From Homalodisca vitripennis (lineage: Eukaryota; Arthropoda; Insecta; Hemiptera; Cicadellidae): 64,000 nt of DNA. Positions 24,401 through 34,473 of the stretch are shown piece by piece. The notes under the pieces were generated by a model, which searched no databases, was not told where the DNA came from, and saw only the letters and a list, made by a program, of their open reading frames with translations. The first letter of the stretch is position 1. Each line of letters begins with the position of its first letter. The stretch covers positions 62,094,001-62,158,000 of the forward strand of contig NC_060213.1 of assembly GCF_021130785.1 (NCBI RefSeq), read 5' to 3'. A program made the translations under genes and the position numbers.

Positions 24401-25852
24401 CCATCGTTTGTTCGGTTAGGGCATTTAAAAGTAGCTTGATAGTGACTGCGGTCTAAAACACCGGAAATAGCGAACAACTGTCACACGGTATCGCACTCTG
24501 CAGTACACATGTTCTGTTCACTCAAGACGACAAGAATTTGAGAAAATTTTTCATTGCACTTTATTCTAAAGAGAATTTTAGATTGCTTTCGGAGTGACAG
24601 TATATTCAGGATGAGTAAGATTGCGGCTAGGACCGCCTCCTAATCCCATGTTACATCCAACATTAGAAGGGATAGCGGACACTATGTTTCAGTCATTTCA
24701 TCTTGGAAGAAGGGAGGCTAGCTCTGTGCCAGCCTCTTCCAGTCAAAGCGAGCAGTAGACAGTACTGTAGGTTTACAACAACAAACATTTCACATATATG
24801 AAGCTTCACCCAGTAAGTTCTCCATCACTTCTCCACCATAAAGACCTATCGATCTACCTTTATAACCCAACATCTCGACATTTTCTGTTAGCCGAGGTCC
24901 TGGGGTTGCCTAAGTAATATACGTGACACATTATTTCTTGGTGTATCGAGAGTAGTTTCAACTGGAAAGTATACACAGGAGGCAGAATTGAACTTTCTTG
25001 AGGAATTATTAGGAAAAGATCCAAGTTTCCTTTGGAAATTAGTCATTTGGTACCAGGGCTCTTGTCGAAACACATGCTGCTTGATATATCACAGAATGCC
25101 CAGAAAAACATCAGCGCTCATCGGAAAGCAAGCGCAAATGTTCTTTTAGGTACAATTAGAGGTTTTCTCAGTTTCTTTACTAAAAGTTTTTATTGTTTCT
25201 TTATCTAGTTTATTACTTATTTTTGTCTTTTAAACACATAATTGCATTTCGTGTGTATAAATAATTGTATACGATATAAGAGGTACATTGCTGTTAATAA
25301 ATAAATATGTTATCAATAATCTTTCTGTACAGTGTATATTCAAACTAAAAGCATTAAATGTAGAACAAAACTATGTTTTGAAGGGGGACTCTTCAAATCA
25401 GTTTCTCAAAGATCTACCGTGTTTTTAACAATCTTGAGAATGATTAAGATACTTTTTCTCTTCATCATTATAATGTACGTGTTGTAAAGTGTCTTAAAAA
25501 CTATATGTGCCAAAACCTCTGCCTATGGCTTTAAAAATCGAATTTAAAATAAAATTATAACTTCATAAGATTAATTATTCAATTTTTTATAACAATGTGA
25601 AAATAAAATGCATAGCTGCAAAACTAACGGTGACAAGATAGTGAGGTAAACTTACTGGTATGCCTGAATACAGATCGTCTGGACCCCTCTTCGCAACAGC
25701 AAGGCATCCAACATGTGGCCGACTCCCGGCAAAGCTCCTGGCAGGGTATATACCCCTCGAGCCCGCCAGTAGCCCATGTTCCAGCTCAGGTACCAGTAGC
25801 AAGCTGCCAACAACCCCACCGCAAGCAGTAGCCAATCCACCATGGTCAGCAT
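8644..25852 (-). CDS. Cytochrome P450, CYP6-like (CYP3 clan), complete, nine coding exons
   Basis: This is a microsomal P450 monooxygenase, probably for detoxification or endogenous lipophilic substrates. Coding exons, 5' to 3': 25852-25656, 21616-21422, 18572-18440, 16032-15836, 15748-15615, 14119-13913, 12592-12489, 11372-11222 and 8807-8644. All junctions have GT/AG borders and all phases match, giving 493 residues. ATG 25852 is the first in frame; a second lies at 25843. A membrane anchor covers about residues 6-25 and is followed by a short proline-containing hinge. Landmarks are C-helix WKTLR (132-136), I-helix DGFETSS (302-308), ExxR as ETLR (355-358), FDPDRF (410-415) and heme loop FSAGPRTCIG (431-440) with Cys438. 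The I-helix has Asp where Ala or Gly is usual. The exon set is intact, so the gene is probably functional. Introns hold several transposons. A likely 5' UTR exon lies near 30.2-30.4 kb. Confidence 0.95.
8808..11221 (-). other. Last intron of the complete P450
   Basis: The 2.4-kb intron is mostly AT-rich. A less AT-rich part (about 9350-9640 and 10100-10560) contains a 91-codon plus-strand ORF at 10242-10517 that resembles no family I know. A MITE copy occupies about 10985-11130. I would treat the ORF as transposon debris rather than a gene. Confidence 0.5.
10985..11130 (-). repeat. Family A MITE fragment, inverted copy
   Basis: It carries, in reverse orientation to the 58.1-kb copy, the landmarks GATCTCTTCAGAC, a GGAGTCAA-like block, CAGATTTCAGACTC and a terminal GAGTCAACC-like edge. 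It sits inside the last intron of the minus-strand P450. Confidence 0.55.
11830..12055 (-). other. Unidentified coding-like GC-richer island in P450 intron 7
   Basis: About 220 bp stand out from the AT-rich intron in base composition. On the minus strand they read as an uninterrupted frame of about 70 codons, including ISDHVPDRPTFAHQ and LAHDLREIAQGHLC. On the plus strand a pyrimidine-rich CTCTCCAG lies just before the island, so an exon or retrotransposed fragment in that direction is also possible. I do not recognise the family and assign no function. Confidence 0.3.
12331..12412. repeat. (TA)n microsatellite
   Basis: About 40 TA dinucleotides, interrupted by one G near 12351, lie about 80 bp from the ExxR exon of the minus-strand P450. 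ORFs with Ile-Tyr repeats across it are artefacts. Confidence 0.9.
12680..13290. repeat. Tandem duplication of a unit of about 305 bp
   Basis: Two head-to-tail copies share TATTTGGATGGTGG (12684 and 12991), a GTAAATTAAACTTCAGCTG block, and a terminal CTGGCATGCCA-type block (12961 and 13265). The offset is 304-307 bp. Divergence is low apart from small indels. It lies in intron 6 of the minus-strand P450. The second copy ends next to a LINE-tail-like motif (GGTTTACCGTTG) at about 13300. Confidence 0.85.
14585..14945 (+). repeat. Interspersed repeat B, copy 1
   Basis: It aligns in the same orientation with 20120-20465. Shared blocks are AAGTATCCAGTG, TACTNTAATGCAGA, TTGACATAAGTAGG and TTCTCNGACCTG. 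It lies in an intron of the minus-strand P450. Neither copy contains a recognisable ORF. Confidence 0.7.
16033..18439 (-). other. P450 intron 3
   Basis: This is 2.4 kb of AT-rich sequence with no recognised repeat or exon. The 110-codon plus-strand ORF at 17549-17881 has no recognisable motif and I do not call it a gene. Confidence 0.5.
18974..20012. mobile_element. Non-autonomous piggyBac-type element with TTAA target site
   Basis: The element starts CCCTCCAACTG at 18974 and ends CAGTTGGAGGG at 20012. It is flanked on both sides by TTAA (18970-18973 and 20013-20016), the hallmark target duplication of piggyBac transposons. Length is 1039 bp. Near the left end is a doubled palindromic motif, TCAAAATTTTGATG. 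No transposase frame is visible, so it would depend on an enzyme made elsewhere. It is in intron 2 of the minus-strand P450. Intact ends and target site suggest a fairly recent insertion. Confidence 0.85.
20120..20465 (+). repeat. Interspersed repeat B, copy 2
   Basis: This is the diverged second copy of the 14585-14945 repeat, in the same orientation, starting just downstream of the piggyBac-type element. The copies share the block order but differ by many substitutions and small indels. Confidence 0.65.
21045..21185 (+). repeat. Family A MITE fragment
   Basis: It begins GGGAAGGGTTGAG and continues through TTTAGTTTCAGCTC, an AGTGCAGCGCCGGAA block and a GACTCTTGGAATATG block. These are recognisable versions of the 58.08-kb copy. 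The inverted second half is missing. Confidence 0.55.
21800..24200 (-). pseudogene. Decayed non-LTR retrotransposon (R1/I-like LINE)
   Basis: Minus-strand fragments in several frames follow the LINE order. An endonuclease motif (VVAGDFNSK) is near 23850-23890, the RT entry motif PGPDGI near 23195-23222, a thumb segment (YFGVYLDAKLSFWEHI) near 22700-22760, and a C-terminal cysteine-histidine segment ending HTFYRCRRW near 22200-22235. Stops and frameshifts separate them and parts are missing, so it cannot move. Its 3' end is towards 21800. It lies in the first coding intron of the P450, in the same orientation as the gene. The exact clade is uncertain. Confidence 0.75.
24201..25655 (-). other. 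Rest of P450 intron 1
   Basis: The part nearest the LINE (to about 25080) is less AT-rich and may be its 5' portion, but no motif supports this. From 25081 to 25655 it is AT-rich with nothing recognisable. Confidence 0.4.
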
Positions 25853-25954
25853 TGCGACCACTGTTGACACTGGAAATTGTTCATGTTAACGTACTTAATG
25901 CATTTTTATGAAAGTATATGATGGATTTACTTAGAACCTGTACCAATATATATA

Positions 25955-28089
25955 CAGTAGACTCGCGATTATCCGAGCTAATTGGGACCGCGCATACCTC
26001 GGATACCGCAAAACTCGGATAACGCGGAGATCGGGTATTAACCTAAAATGAACGGAAAAATCGTAAAGTATGACGTAAATTATTTATTTTGTAATAAGTT
26101 AGTAAACATATATGCAGCATAGTTTAAATAGAAAAATATGTACATACTGAATGATTTTAATTTTTTTTTTAAGTCTCTTATTGATTTCTGCGTCAACTTC
26201 TGTTGTCGTTTTGACGCTGCGCTGTTGCGCCAACGCTGAAGATGAAGGACATCGGCAGGGGTTGACTCCTCCTGTTGCTCAATGTAGGAGAGAGCAGCTT
26301 CGAGCGCCTTCAATCCATCGGAGTGAGATATTTTTTCCACTATCTCGTCGGTGTCATCATCTGCGACGTTGTGAGGGTTGGTGACCATATCGGCAATCGC
26401 ATCATCAGTAAGTTCCATTTGCTGGTCTTGCATGAACCACTCGTTGACGTCATCATTTATCAGCAGTTCCGTTGGTAACTGATTAGCGAGGTTTACTATT
26501 TCAGCGACACAGTTGTTGTTACCATTTTCATTGCTTCTTGTTTGAATTTGGAAAAGTTTTCGCCATGACTTTTGCAAAGTTGACACTCTCACATCATCCC
26601 ACGCTGAAGCTATCCAGTATGAGACGTCCTTAACGGTGATCTTTTTAAGTGCTGCAGTTACCGTGATTCCCTCGTCCAACCATGTCAACAACACTTGGAG
26701 AAGCCTTCGTCGATAGTGCCGTTTCATAGCCTCTAAAACGCCTTGGTCCAGAGGTTGAATAAGAGATGTGACATTTGGTGGCAAGAAAACAGCTTTTATG
26801 TCACCACTAACCAATTCACTTGCATATCTGGATGAGATGGCGCGTTGTCCATAAGAAGAATAGCTTTTCATGGTAGGTTCTTCTTTTTCAAGTAGGCCTC
26901 AACAACACGAACTAACTCGTCAAAAAACCACTCTTTAAAAGTTTGGCCATCCATCCATGCACTTCGTTGATGCCTGTACTGGTGGGTAGGCAGTTAACTT
27001 AGATATTTTTAAAAGCCCTTGGGTTCTTTGATTTTCCAATAAGGAGAGGTCTCAATTTTAAGGATCCAGAAGAGTTGCTACACATCAAAAGAGTTACTCG
27101 TTCTTTGCTCTTTTTGTACCCAGGCGCAGTTTTTTCACTTTGGGCTGCCAATGTTTTGTTAGGAAGCATTCTAAAATTGAGACCGGTTTCGTCGCAATTA
27201 AATATTTGGTCTGATGTGAGCACATGATCTAAAATAAGTTCTTTCATTCTTAAGCTAAACGATTCAATTTCAGACGAATCAGCAGAAAGTTTTTCACCAG
27301 AAATATTTAATTGTCGGATGCCATACCTCTTCTTCCACCTGTCAAGCCAACCATCACTTGCACTAAAATTAGCCTCACCGTCCTTAAACCGTTTGTTAAA
27401 CTCAACAGCTTTAGCTTGAAGCATGGGACCACTTATTGGACTTCCCAACCCTCGAAGATTAGAAAACCACAAAAACAACGCTTCAGAAGTCTGTTCGTAC
27501 TCCCCTTTCTTCATAGTTTTCCGCAACAAATCGCTTCCATCACTTACATTTTTATTAACCCACTGTTCAATATCTTTCCGCTTACGTCTCCAATCTCCAA
27601 CAGTCACTTCTGCAACACCTAGGTCAGTGGCAACCTTCTTTAACGACTCACCCTTATCTAAACGTTTTATTACACTTAACTTTGTTTCTAAACTAACCAC
27701 TACCCGTTTACGTTTTAAACTCATGATGCACTTATCGTAAAAACAACACTAATCAACGGCACAATAACGAAACGAGAAGAGGGGCGAAACGAACAGGTTG
27801 CAGTGATGACTCAAACTGAACTGAACTGACGGACGGGTGACATGGTGACGAACGCCGGCCGGCCGGGGCCGGCTCGACCTACCAGCAGCCAGTAGAGAGA
27901 GACATCCCGCCTAGAACAATAACACTCGCTGGTGACTCATCTATTCGCGTACCATCAGCCAGTGCACGCGCTTTCACTTCATCGCGCTCTTCATGCTTAC
28001 TAAATTATTTTTTTCTGTTCAAATACTGTACTACCTCGGTTAATCCACAGGCTCGGTTAATCGGGCCTCGGATAATCGCGATTGTACTG
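25955..28089 (-). mobile_element. Tigger/pogo-type DNA transposon with both ends
   Basis: The element has inverted ends: CAGTAGACTCGCGATTATCC at 25955 and, read from the right, CAGTACAATCGCGATTATCC ending at 28089. It is flanked by TA (25953-25954 and 28090-28091), the target site used by Tc1/mariner/pogo elements. Length is 2135 bp. It carries a broken pogo-type transposase on the minus strand. It lies about 100 bp upstream of the P450 start codon, probably inside the 5' UTR intron. The ends are well preserved, while the enzyme has a stop and frameshifts. Confidence 0.9.
26080..27724 (-). pseudogene. Tigger-like DDE transposase, frame-broken
   Basis: The first frame (27724-26999) has an N-terminal psq/CENP-B-type helix-turn-helix (LKKVATDLGVAEVTVGDW) and a second DNA-binding region ending in FSASDGWLDRWKKRYGI. 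The catalytic core begins at FNCDETGLN. A stop follows GKSKNPRAFKNI. A second frame across about 26990-26830 carries the second catalytic aspartate in LLMDNAPSHPD. The third frame (to 26080) carries FLPPNVTSLIQPLDQGVLE, with the last acidic region. At least one stop and two frame changes separate the parts, so no active enzyme is made. The family is clear; inactivation is read directly from the sequence. Confidence 0.9.
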
Positions 28090-28120
28090 TATATATATAT
28101 ATATACAGTACAATCGCGAT
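28074..28120. repeat. Inverted duplication of the Tigger terminus
   Basis: The right end of the Tigger element, AATCGCGATTGTACTGTA, is followed by (TA)n and then by its exact inverse, TACAGTACAATCGCGATT. The result is a perfect palindrome with a TA-repeat centre. No further Tigger sequence follows the second copy. Confidence 0.85.
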
Positions 28121-29061
28121 TTTATATATATATATATATATATATGTACTTGTCTTATATGTATGTATAAGACAAGTATGTATGTCTTATGTGTTTTTTT
28201 ATGTATGTTTTTTACGAATTTCAGACAATAATCAACAGATCGGAATGAGATTTAGGAATACAAATATACAAATACAAAGACACCTCTATGCTAGATCCAA
28301 TAATGATTTGGAATAAACATTTTAATTGTTAATTTTTTCAAATTTAATTTATAGCTTCTTACCCCATGAGGAAAAATTAAAAAAGTTTCCATTTTATAAG
28401 TAAATACTTACTTACTATATTGATTGAACAGAGTAAGAGCAACAATGCTATATTAAATAAAAAATATTCTTCAATATTCAATGTAAAATAATATCTTAGC
28501 CTATAAATGTTTTTTTTTCTAAATTATAATACAGCGTAGCAAATAAAGATATATTCGTATCTCAACGCAAAAAACTATTGATCTAATATATAAATCTATA
28601 AAAAAGTTTATGTAAGTATCCATTTGAAATTTCACCTTTATAAAAACAGATTTCATTAAATGTTGCTTATTATTGCAGTAATAATAATAATAGAGTGAAA
28701 AGTCAATGTAAAAGTCAGTGCCAAGATTTGATTGCAGCGCTGTCTGGCGTTGTAGTAATTTTCCTACTTGACAGAATTATTGTTGTTATCCAAACACTGC
28801 TATGCAACCTAATGAACGAACCAAAATGTGAATGAGAATTAAATGAGCTATGGTCTTAAAATTATGCATGAGACCTCATGAAGCCTGTTATGAGACACGT
28901 GGTGTGAAGTATGCATTGGCTAATGTACAATATTCGATATCTGCAATAATCGGGGTTTATCATATAAACCCGTTGACCCCAGTGACGACTTTACAGTATA
29001 GTAAAAGTCACTCTAAAACTTCACTAGATAATAATTTGGGGCTCAGGAGGTTATTATTCGA

Positions 29062-29675
29062 CATTTCCTCTAATCAGGTGTTATCATACACGTGTTAACA
29101 TTGGAAACAAAGTTACGATTTTACCGTAGTAAATATTACACTTTACATATGCCACATTGTCGACCTGGGTAAAGTTGATTATAATTGGATATTTCAGCTC
29201 ATCAGGTGTTATAATACACGTAAAAACGAAAACAAAGTTACGATTTTACCGTAGTAAATATCACACTTGACATCTACCACATTGTCGACCTGGGTAAAGT
29301 TGATCATAATTGGATATTTCAGCTCATCAGCTGTTATCATATAAAAACGAAAACAATGTTACGATTATACCGCAGTAAATATGACACACACTTTACATCT
29401 GCCTCATTGTCGACATGGGTAAAGTTGATCATAATTGGATATTTCAGCTCATCAGCTGTTATCATATAAAAACGAAAACAAGGTTACGATTATACCGCAG
29501 TAAATATGACACACACTTTACATCTGCCTCATTGTCGACATGGGTAAAGTTGATCATAATTGGATATTTCAGCTCATCAGCTGTTATCATATAAAAACGA
29601 AAACAAGGTTACGATTATACCGCAGTAAATATGACACACTTGACATCTGCCACATTGTCGGTCGACCTGGTTTTA
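29062..29675 (+). repeat. 125-bp tandem repeat, about five units
   Basis: The phrase ATTTCAGCTCATCAG recurs at 29191, 29316, 29441 and 29566, exactly 125 bp apart. A diverged first unit starts near 29062. Each unit contains AAACGAAAACAAAGTTACGA, CCGTAGTAAATAT and a TTGTCGACCTGGGTAAAG-like block. The 3rd and 4th units are nearly identical, which implies recent unequal exchange. Confidence 0.9.
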
Positions 29676-29930
29676 GAATGTTTCGTTCGATATATTTGAT
29701 AGTCATGTATTGCCTCCGATTCAGAGTTTATAGCAAATAATTTGCTGAAATATGGCATTTTACCCTCCGTGAATCCCAGATCGTCATCTGGTAGATTTCG
29801 GTTATCACATATTTGTGTTTGACATAAAGATACTGAAATCTTCTCTTTAAACCAAATAGGCAGTGTGTATATGGATAACTGACGAAGATTTGACATTTTT
29901 AATTGTGCCATGCTAAACAAAATAATATCA
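29676..29930 (-). other. Unidentified minus-strand ORF next to the satellite
   Basis: A minus-strand frame over 29615-29920 runs into the satellite array. Outside the array it reads sensibly for about 75 codons (for example DDLGFTEGKMPYFSK). I do not recognise it. It may be transposon debris, or an orphan fragment captured beside the satellite. Confidence 0.25.
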
Positions 29931-30227
29931 GAGAAAATTATCGTTTCATATTTTGAACTCTGTTGATAAACTGCTGGCAGCCGACTTATTTCTTTGGGGA
30001 AAATTATTTATCGGTTTCAAGACAAATTAGCTGATATACAAGACAAGTTGTTTCTCGGCTCTTTGCCAATATCAGAAATACTATAACTCTGAAGCTTGTA
30101 AAACTTAAAGAAATGTTTGTAGTTGGCTACTTGAATGTATTTATCTGTCCAATATAAGGCAAGATGTAACTAACACTACAATTTAGGATCTAAGATGATT
30201 GCACTAGAACAAGTGTGAGGTACTTAC

Positions 30228-30425
30228 CTTCACGCTCGACCAAACTAGAATAAACAGATCGAGTGCTAGGAGTGAATTGGCTTGATAGGCTGCTACCGGC
30301 CTTGACAGTAATAAGTGACCGGGACCCCTATCTCGGTTGCTACACTATTCTCTTTAATGCTTGTCATTGTTTGTTAAATATCTAAACCAAATGTAATAAC
30401 TGCAAACTTGAAAGATCAACTGGTG
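30228..30425 (-). promoter_or_regulatory. Candidate 5' UTR exon and promoter of the complete P450
   Basis: On the minus strand a GC-richer block ends in a strong donor (GTGAAG|GTAAGTA, exon end 30228). The first coding exon of the P450 is preceded by a CTTCCAG-like acceptor (TTTCCAG, exon starting 25869), only 17 bp before the ATG, so an upstream non-coding exon is expected. A TATA-like TTTATAAC lies near 30450 and an AGTTG start-like motif near 30421. The link is an inference from splice sites, orientation and the lack of another minus-strand gene in between. Confidence 0.4.
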
Positions 30426-30459
30426 TATTTGACCCTCTCAATATTATGTTATAAATACA

Positions 30460-32016
30460 TCCTCAGCAGATAATGTTTTCATCGTTAAAAAATATTAAAC
30501 AATTTGGGAAGAGTCACAGCTGAAAAACAGAACACTATTATTTATTGAGAAGGATTCACATTCTTCCTAATCGGTTGATTGAAGTTTTTTTAATAAACAA
30601 AGTATACAAATGTGAATTTCCAAAATATGAGTTACAAACTTTCATAGAATTTTCAAAATACATTATGTAATTTTATTCGAACTTACGTAATAGGTATGAT
30701 ACTTTTGATCGAAAAAGCCAACAGACGTTTCAATATATTACGTATTCCTAGTATTACTCTGTATCTATCCCCCCGCTGGTCAAAGTCATCAAAGTAATAA
30801 AGCTATTGAAGAGTCAGGTGAGGGAAACATTCTGAGAATACATCAGAATACATCGATACATCAAAAGTGTTTGCGTTCCTAGTGCATCTAATTGTTGAAC
30901 TTAATAGGCTTACTCCAAAAAGCATATATCAGTCTAAAAACCGCCGACTCTTAGTATTATATTTCTTTATGTAATGTAAACATCGATGGAAAAATTTTAC
31001 TGTAAGATTCACAACTGCAAATTGTAGCAATTCCAATCAGAACAATCACGGACTGTAATTCATTCTTATAATCATTTTTGAACGAAATTGTACATCTTTC
31101 GCTTGATGTTATTTTCAAAGCAATAAAATTAATCGTGAAAAACGTTTCATAGACCTGTATCTTTTATTAAACCATTACAATGTTTAATCTATAAAATATT
31201 AAAACTATACTCGTTTGTTAACGGTGATTGTTGTCGATGCGAAATAGTGTTTAAGGGCCAAGCAAAGCCGTGTTCTGAGACACGAGTAAGTCTTGAAAGA
31301 CATTTTTGTAAATTTGATTAACAACATTTTTATCAGACGGAAAACTAAAATTAAACTTTCACGTTGTATTTATTTTTCTACTCAATAACTCAACATACTG
31401 TCAAGTTCAAGTACCAAACACCACTGTAACTGGATGAGACTGAAACAATAATAAAGTTTAAGGCAAGCGTACTGAATAACTCAAATTGTGCCCCAATAGA
31501 TTTTACAGATCCCTGTCCTAAGGTATCGACAAACTATCACTTCATGGACAAACCTAAGTATCAAAAATAGCTCTACTGCTACTTGTGCAGTATGATAAGT
31601 AAGGTTTTCCAAATATAACACATCAAAGTCATTGTATTTCCGTGTTAGCTTAACGAAATAATTCATTGAACATACAGTTGTTATTATAATTTACAACAGT
31701 ATATTATTATGAGGTATTTTTTAATTAATTAAACCCTATTCTACTGATATGATTTAGGGTAATATTTTTATCCTCAGTTGGAATAAATATGGGTCTGTTT
31801 TCCAGTATGACTGCATTTGTTACCAAACTACTCTTAAAGAACTGTATTATCTGAAATTAATAGCTTTCAAGGAGAATACATTCTTTTTTTAATGTGCAGT
31901 TGTGAATTGTATTGTAACAAAAATGGCCAATAGTTTTAGACCACTATTCAAAAAACGAACTAATTAATAACCTTATTTATAACTATTGTTCAGTTAGTTC
32001 AATCCTGATTGAAAAA
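30460..32016. other. Intergenic, no gene seen
   Basis: This is AT-rich sequence between the likely P450 promoter and the receptor-like gene. A 61-codon minus-strand ORF at 31481-31666 has no recognisable features. Nothing else stands out. Confidence 0.4.
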
Positions 32017-33131
32017 TTACGGAACAGCTATAGTAGTGAATACCATGAAGCCAGTGTTCCATACATGGAGAAACAGAAAATACTCCGTGGTAAATATGAG
32101 GGAGAAACTAGGCACGGATCGGTGAATGTTTGCTAGCACGCGGTGCTTAACATTTGTTTGGACACGCGTTATTTTACTCTTAAAATAGTGTCTGCTTAGT
32201 GTAACAACCTCTTCAGCGTTTTCCGCAACACATACTTCACTTACATGGATTAGCGTAAAACATACGATGGAATGTTTCACCAACAATGTCACCAACACGA
32301 TGTACGATGCAAAATCGTTCTCATAAGCCATCAGTAATGAATTAATTATATGAGGCACACTCAGTGCGACATTAAGGAAAAACCAGGCGATAAATAAAGA
32401 AAAGTATGAATCACAGTCTGCTTTGGTTTGGTCTAATGATGCCTTAAGCATTTTGTGGAGATTTCCAAAACAATGGATGCCATAACTTGCGTGAGGCTCA
32501 AGGGAATCATACTTTGTGATTTCTCTGTGTATTGATCCAGTGAGACCTTCAGTACATCTATCGAGACTGTTTTTATTTGAAACCTGTTTGTCGTCATTAT
32601 CACAAAAGAAAAGAAAATTGAGAAGAACATTCCTCTGATATGCACAACTGTTGCAAATTTTATGACGGAACTCATTGTAGTAGTATAGTTCCATAGCGAC
32701 TGGACAATTATAATTGCATGACCCAAGTGCAGAACACCACTGAGTAATGTTGCTAATAAGTAACACTTTTGTACCAGTACTTTCTTTATCTTATAGGATC
32801 TAAGTTGGTCCTCAACAGCTCGAAGATTGAGAACTGCTGCTACTTGTGTTTTGTGGTCTAACAAATTTTGAATCAACATATGTACAGCAAACCCATAATT
32901 TAAAATTCTTCCAACGATCTCAGGATATCTCTTCGATTCAGAATGTTTGTAGAGGTGGACAATAAAGTCCACAAAGTCAAAGCTGTAGATGGCGATCCAA
33001 AAATAACAATTTGTTACCCGCCACTTGCACTGCTTTAGATTTACGAGAGATACTGTCGATAATCCAAAGAACGATTGCAACGCAAAAATGTATTTCATCC
33101 ATCCAACATCCTCAATCATTTTGGAATACAT
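32017..33131 (-). pseudogene. Gustatory-receptor-like seven-transmembrane gene with one frame break
   Basis: The first frame starts at ATG 33131. Near the N-terminus it shows a typical Gr motif (FALQSFFGLSTVSL), then alternating hydrophobic segments and an intracellular stretch. After about 32560 the receptor-like reading moves to another frame, with an LHKMLKASLDQ loop, FSLFIAWFFLNVALSVPHII and a C-terminal hydrophobic region ending at 32017. The two frames overlap from 32766 to 32433. Together they would give about 370 residues, a normal Gr length, with extra hydrophobic helices on both sides. The canonical C-terminal TYxxxxxQF is not visible. It is either a pseudogene, has a sequencing error, or hides a very short intron. 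The ligand cannot be inferred. Confidence 0.6.
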
Positions 33132-33149
33132 TATTTTGAACAAAATAAC

Positions 33150-33880
33150 TATTCATGATACACAATTGTATTTTGCCTTGCAGTATAATTTTGTTGTGCA
33201 CAATTACTATAGTAGCGAATGGCTCTACGTTCGATACGGTAGACTGTTTTATCAACAAAGAAGCACTAAGTGAATTAAATGTATGGGTTTGAAATCCATT
33301 TAGAGGATAATAACCATCCTGTATCTACAAATAAATAGTTATTACGGTTGCCACCGTACTGACAGGTTGAAGAGTGGTAGGACTAGTCATACCAGTTCAA
33401 GAATAATAGTACTAATAGTAATAATAACTTGTATTATCATTGAAGTAACGTAGATATCGTTTTATAATCTTAAGTGAATTGTTGATTACTGTGCTCCATA
33501 ACGACTGGCCAAGTAAGATATCAGTACAAATATGTTCAGTAACACGCTTCCAACAACGTAAGCTTAAATATATGTATCCATATTCAGCTGCTTGCACCAT
33601 ATCCAGCTGCCTTGCTTTAAAACATGGAAACTGGATTCAAATTATCGGAGTCAATTTACAATAAAATTCCCCACTGAAGACCGAACCATAAGTAGTACGA
33701 AGCGAGACCAGCGCATGCACAAATTGCGTACAAGCCACAATTTTCTTTTCAAACATGGGGTACAGTCCACACCCAAAATAGTGCTGTCAAGGGGGAAGCC
33801 GAATTGCAATTTCAGAGTCACGTTGATTTTGGAACGGGCTGTATTCGGTTGAGCCATGGAGGGGTAGGGCATATGCTGGT
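33150..33880. other. Intergenic; possible repeat debris
   Basis: Bases 33650-33870 are less AT-rich and give a 73-codon minus-strand ORF with no recognisable domain. It lies next to the transposon-rich stretch starting at 34 kb, so it is most likely mobile-element debris. Confidence 0.35.
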
Positions 33881-34079
33881 GGTTGGGGATCTTCCCATCT
33901 TCCTCACACTAAGTTGGCTGCTAAATGGTTCAGTCTGTAACAGACGCTGACCTTTTCATCTGTGGCAGCATCAACACAGCTTGTTTTTAACTCAAAATCA
34001 TTCAAATCTCTCTTTTTATTCAGATACATCCTTTAAGCCAGCAAAACATATTTCCTTCAATTTTAATTCATTAGAGCAT

Positions 34080-34445
34080 GGTTGCCGTTGTGAATGTTGG
34101 GTTAATCTTCAATTCATCTTCCTCTAAGTGCAGCGTCTGGAATCTGACGCTGTTGCAGACTTCATCTGAAGGGATAAAAAAAATTCGGCGACTAAGAAGC
34201 TCAGAATGAGCTCGTTACATCGTTTCGACATCAGACATACTAGACCAAAACATACAGTGTAATATAGGTGAAGAGCTATTCTCACTGTCTCATCAGGTGC
34301 AAAATTGTTTTTGGATCTCTTCAGACGAACATGACTCCATATTTCACAATACAAGCCTGTAACAGCGTGAGATTCCAAGTGCTGTACTAAGAGGAAGGTG
34401 AATTAGGGCTTAACTCAACATTTACATGGAATCAACCCTTTCCAC
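34080..34445. repeat. Family A MITE, long copy with inverted halves
   Basis: The left half contains AGTGCAGCGTCTGGAATCTG. The right half contains its imperfect inverse near 34360-34390, with GATCTCTTCAGACGAACATG and a right edge ..ACATGGAATCAACCCTT. The copy can fold on itself over most of its length. Confidence 0.65.
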
Positions 34446-34473
34446 CTACTTTATGGTTACTATAGTGTCTCAA

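Noticed and set aside
22011..24477. Many short ORFs on the plus strand
   Set aside because: They are antisense to the decayed LINE, which has ordered RT and endonuclease motifs on the minus strand.
25853..25870. Start of the P450 at 25870
   Set aside because: The codon there is GTG and it straddles a CAG acceptor. The first in-frame ATG is at 25852.
26151..26478. Plus-strand ORFs over the Tigger
   Set aside because: They are antisense to the transposase.
30215..30240. U1 snRNA-like start (ACTTACCT)
   Set aside because: The rest of the sequence lacks U1 stem-loops. The match is better explained as the complement of a splice donor on the minus strand.
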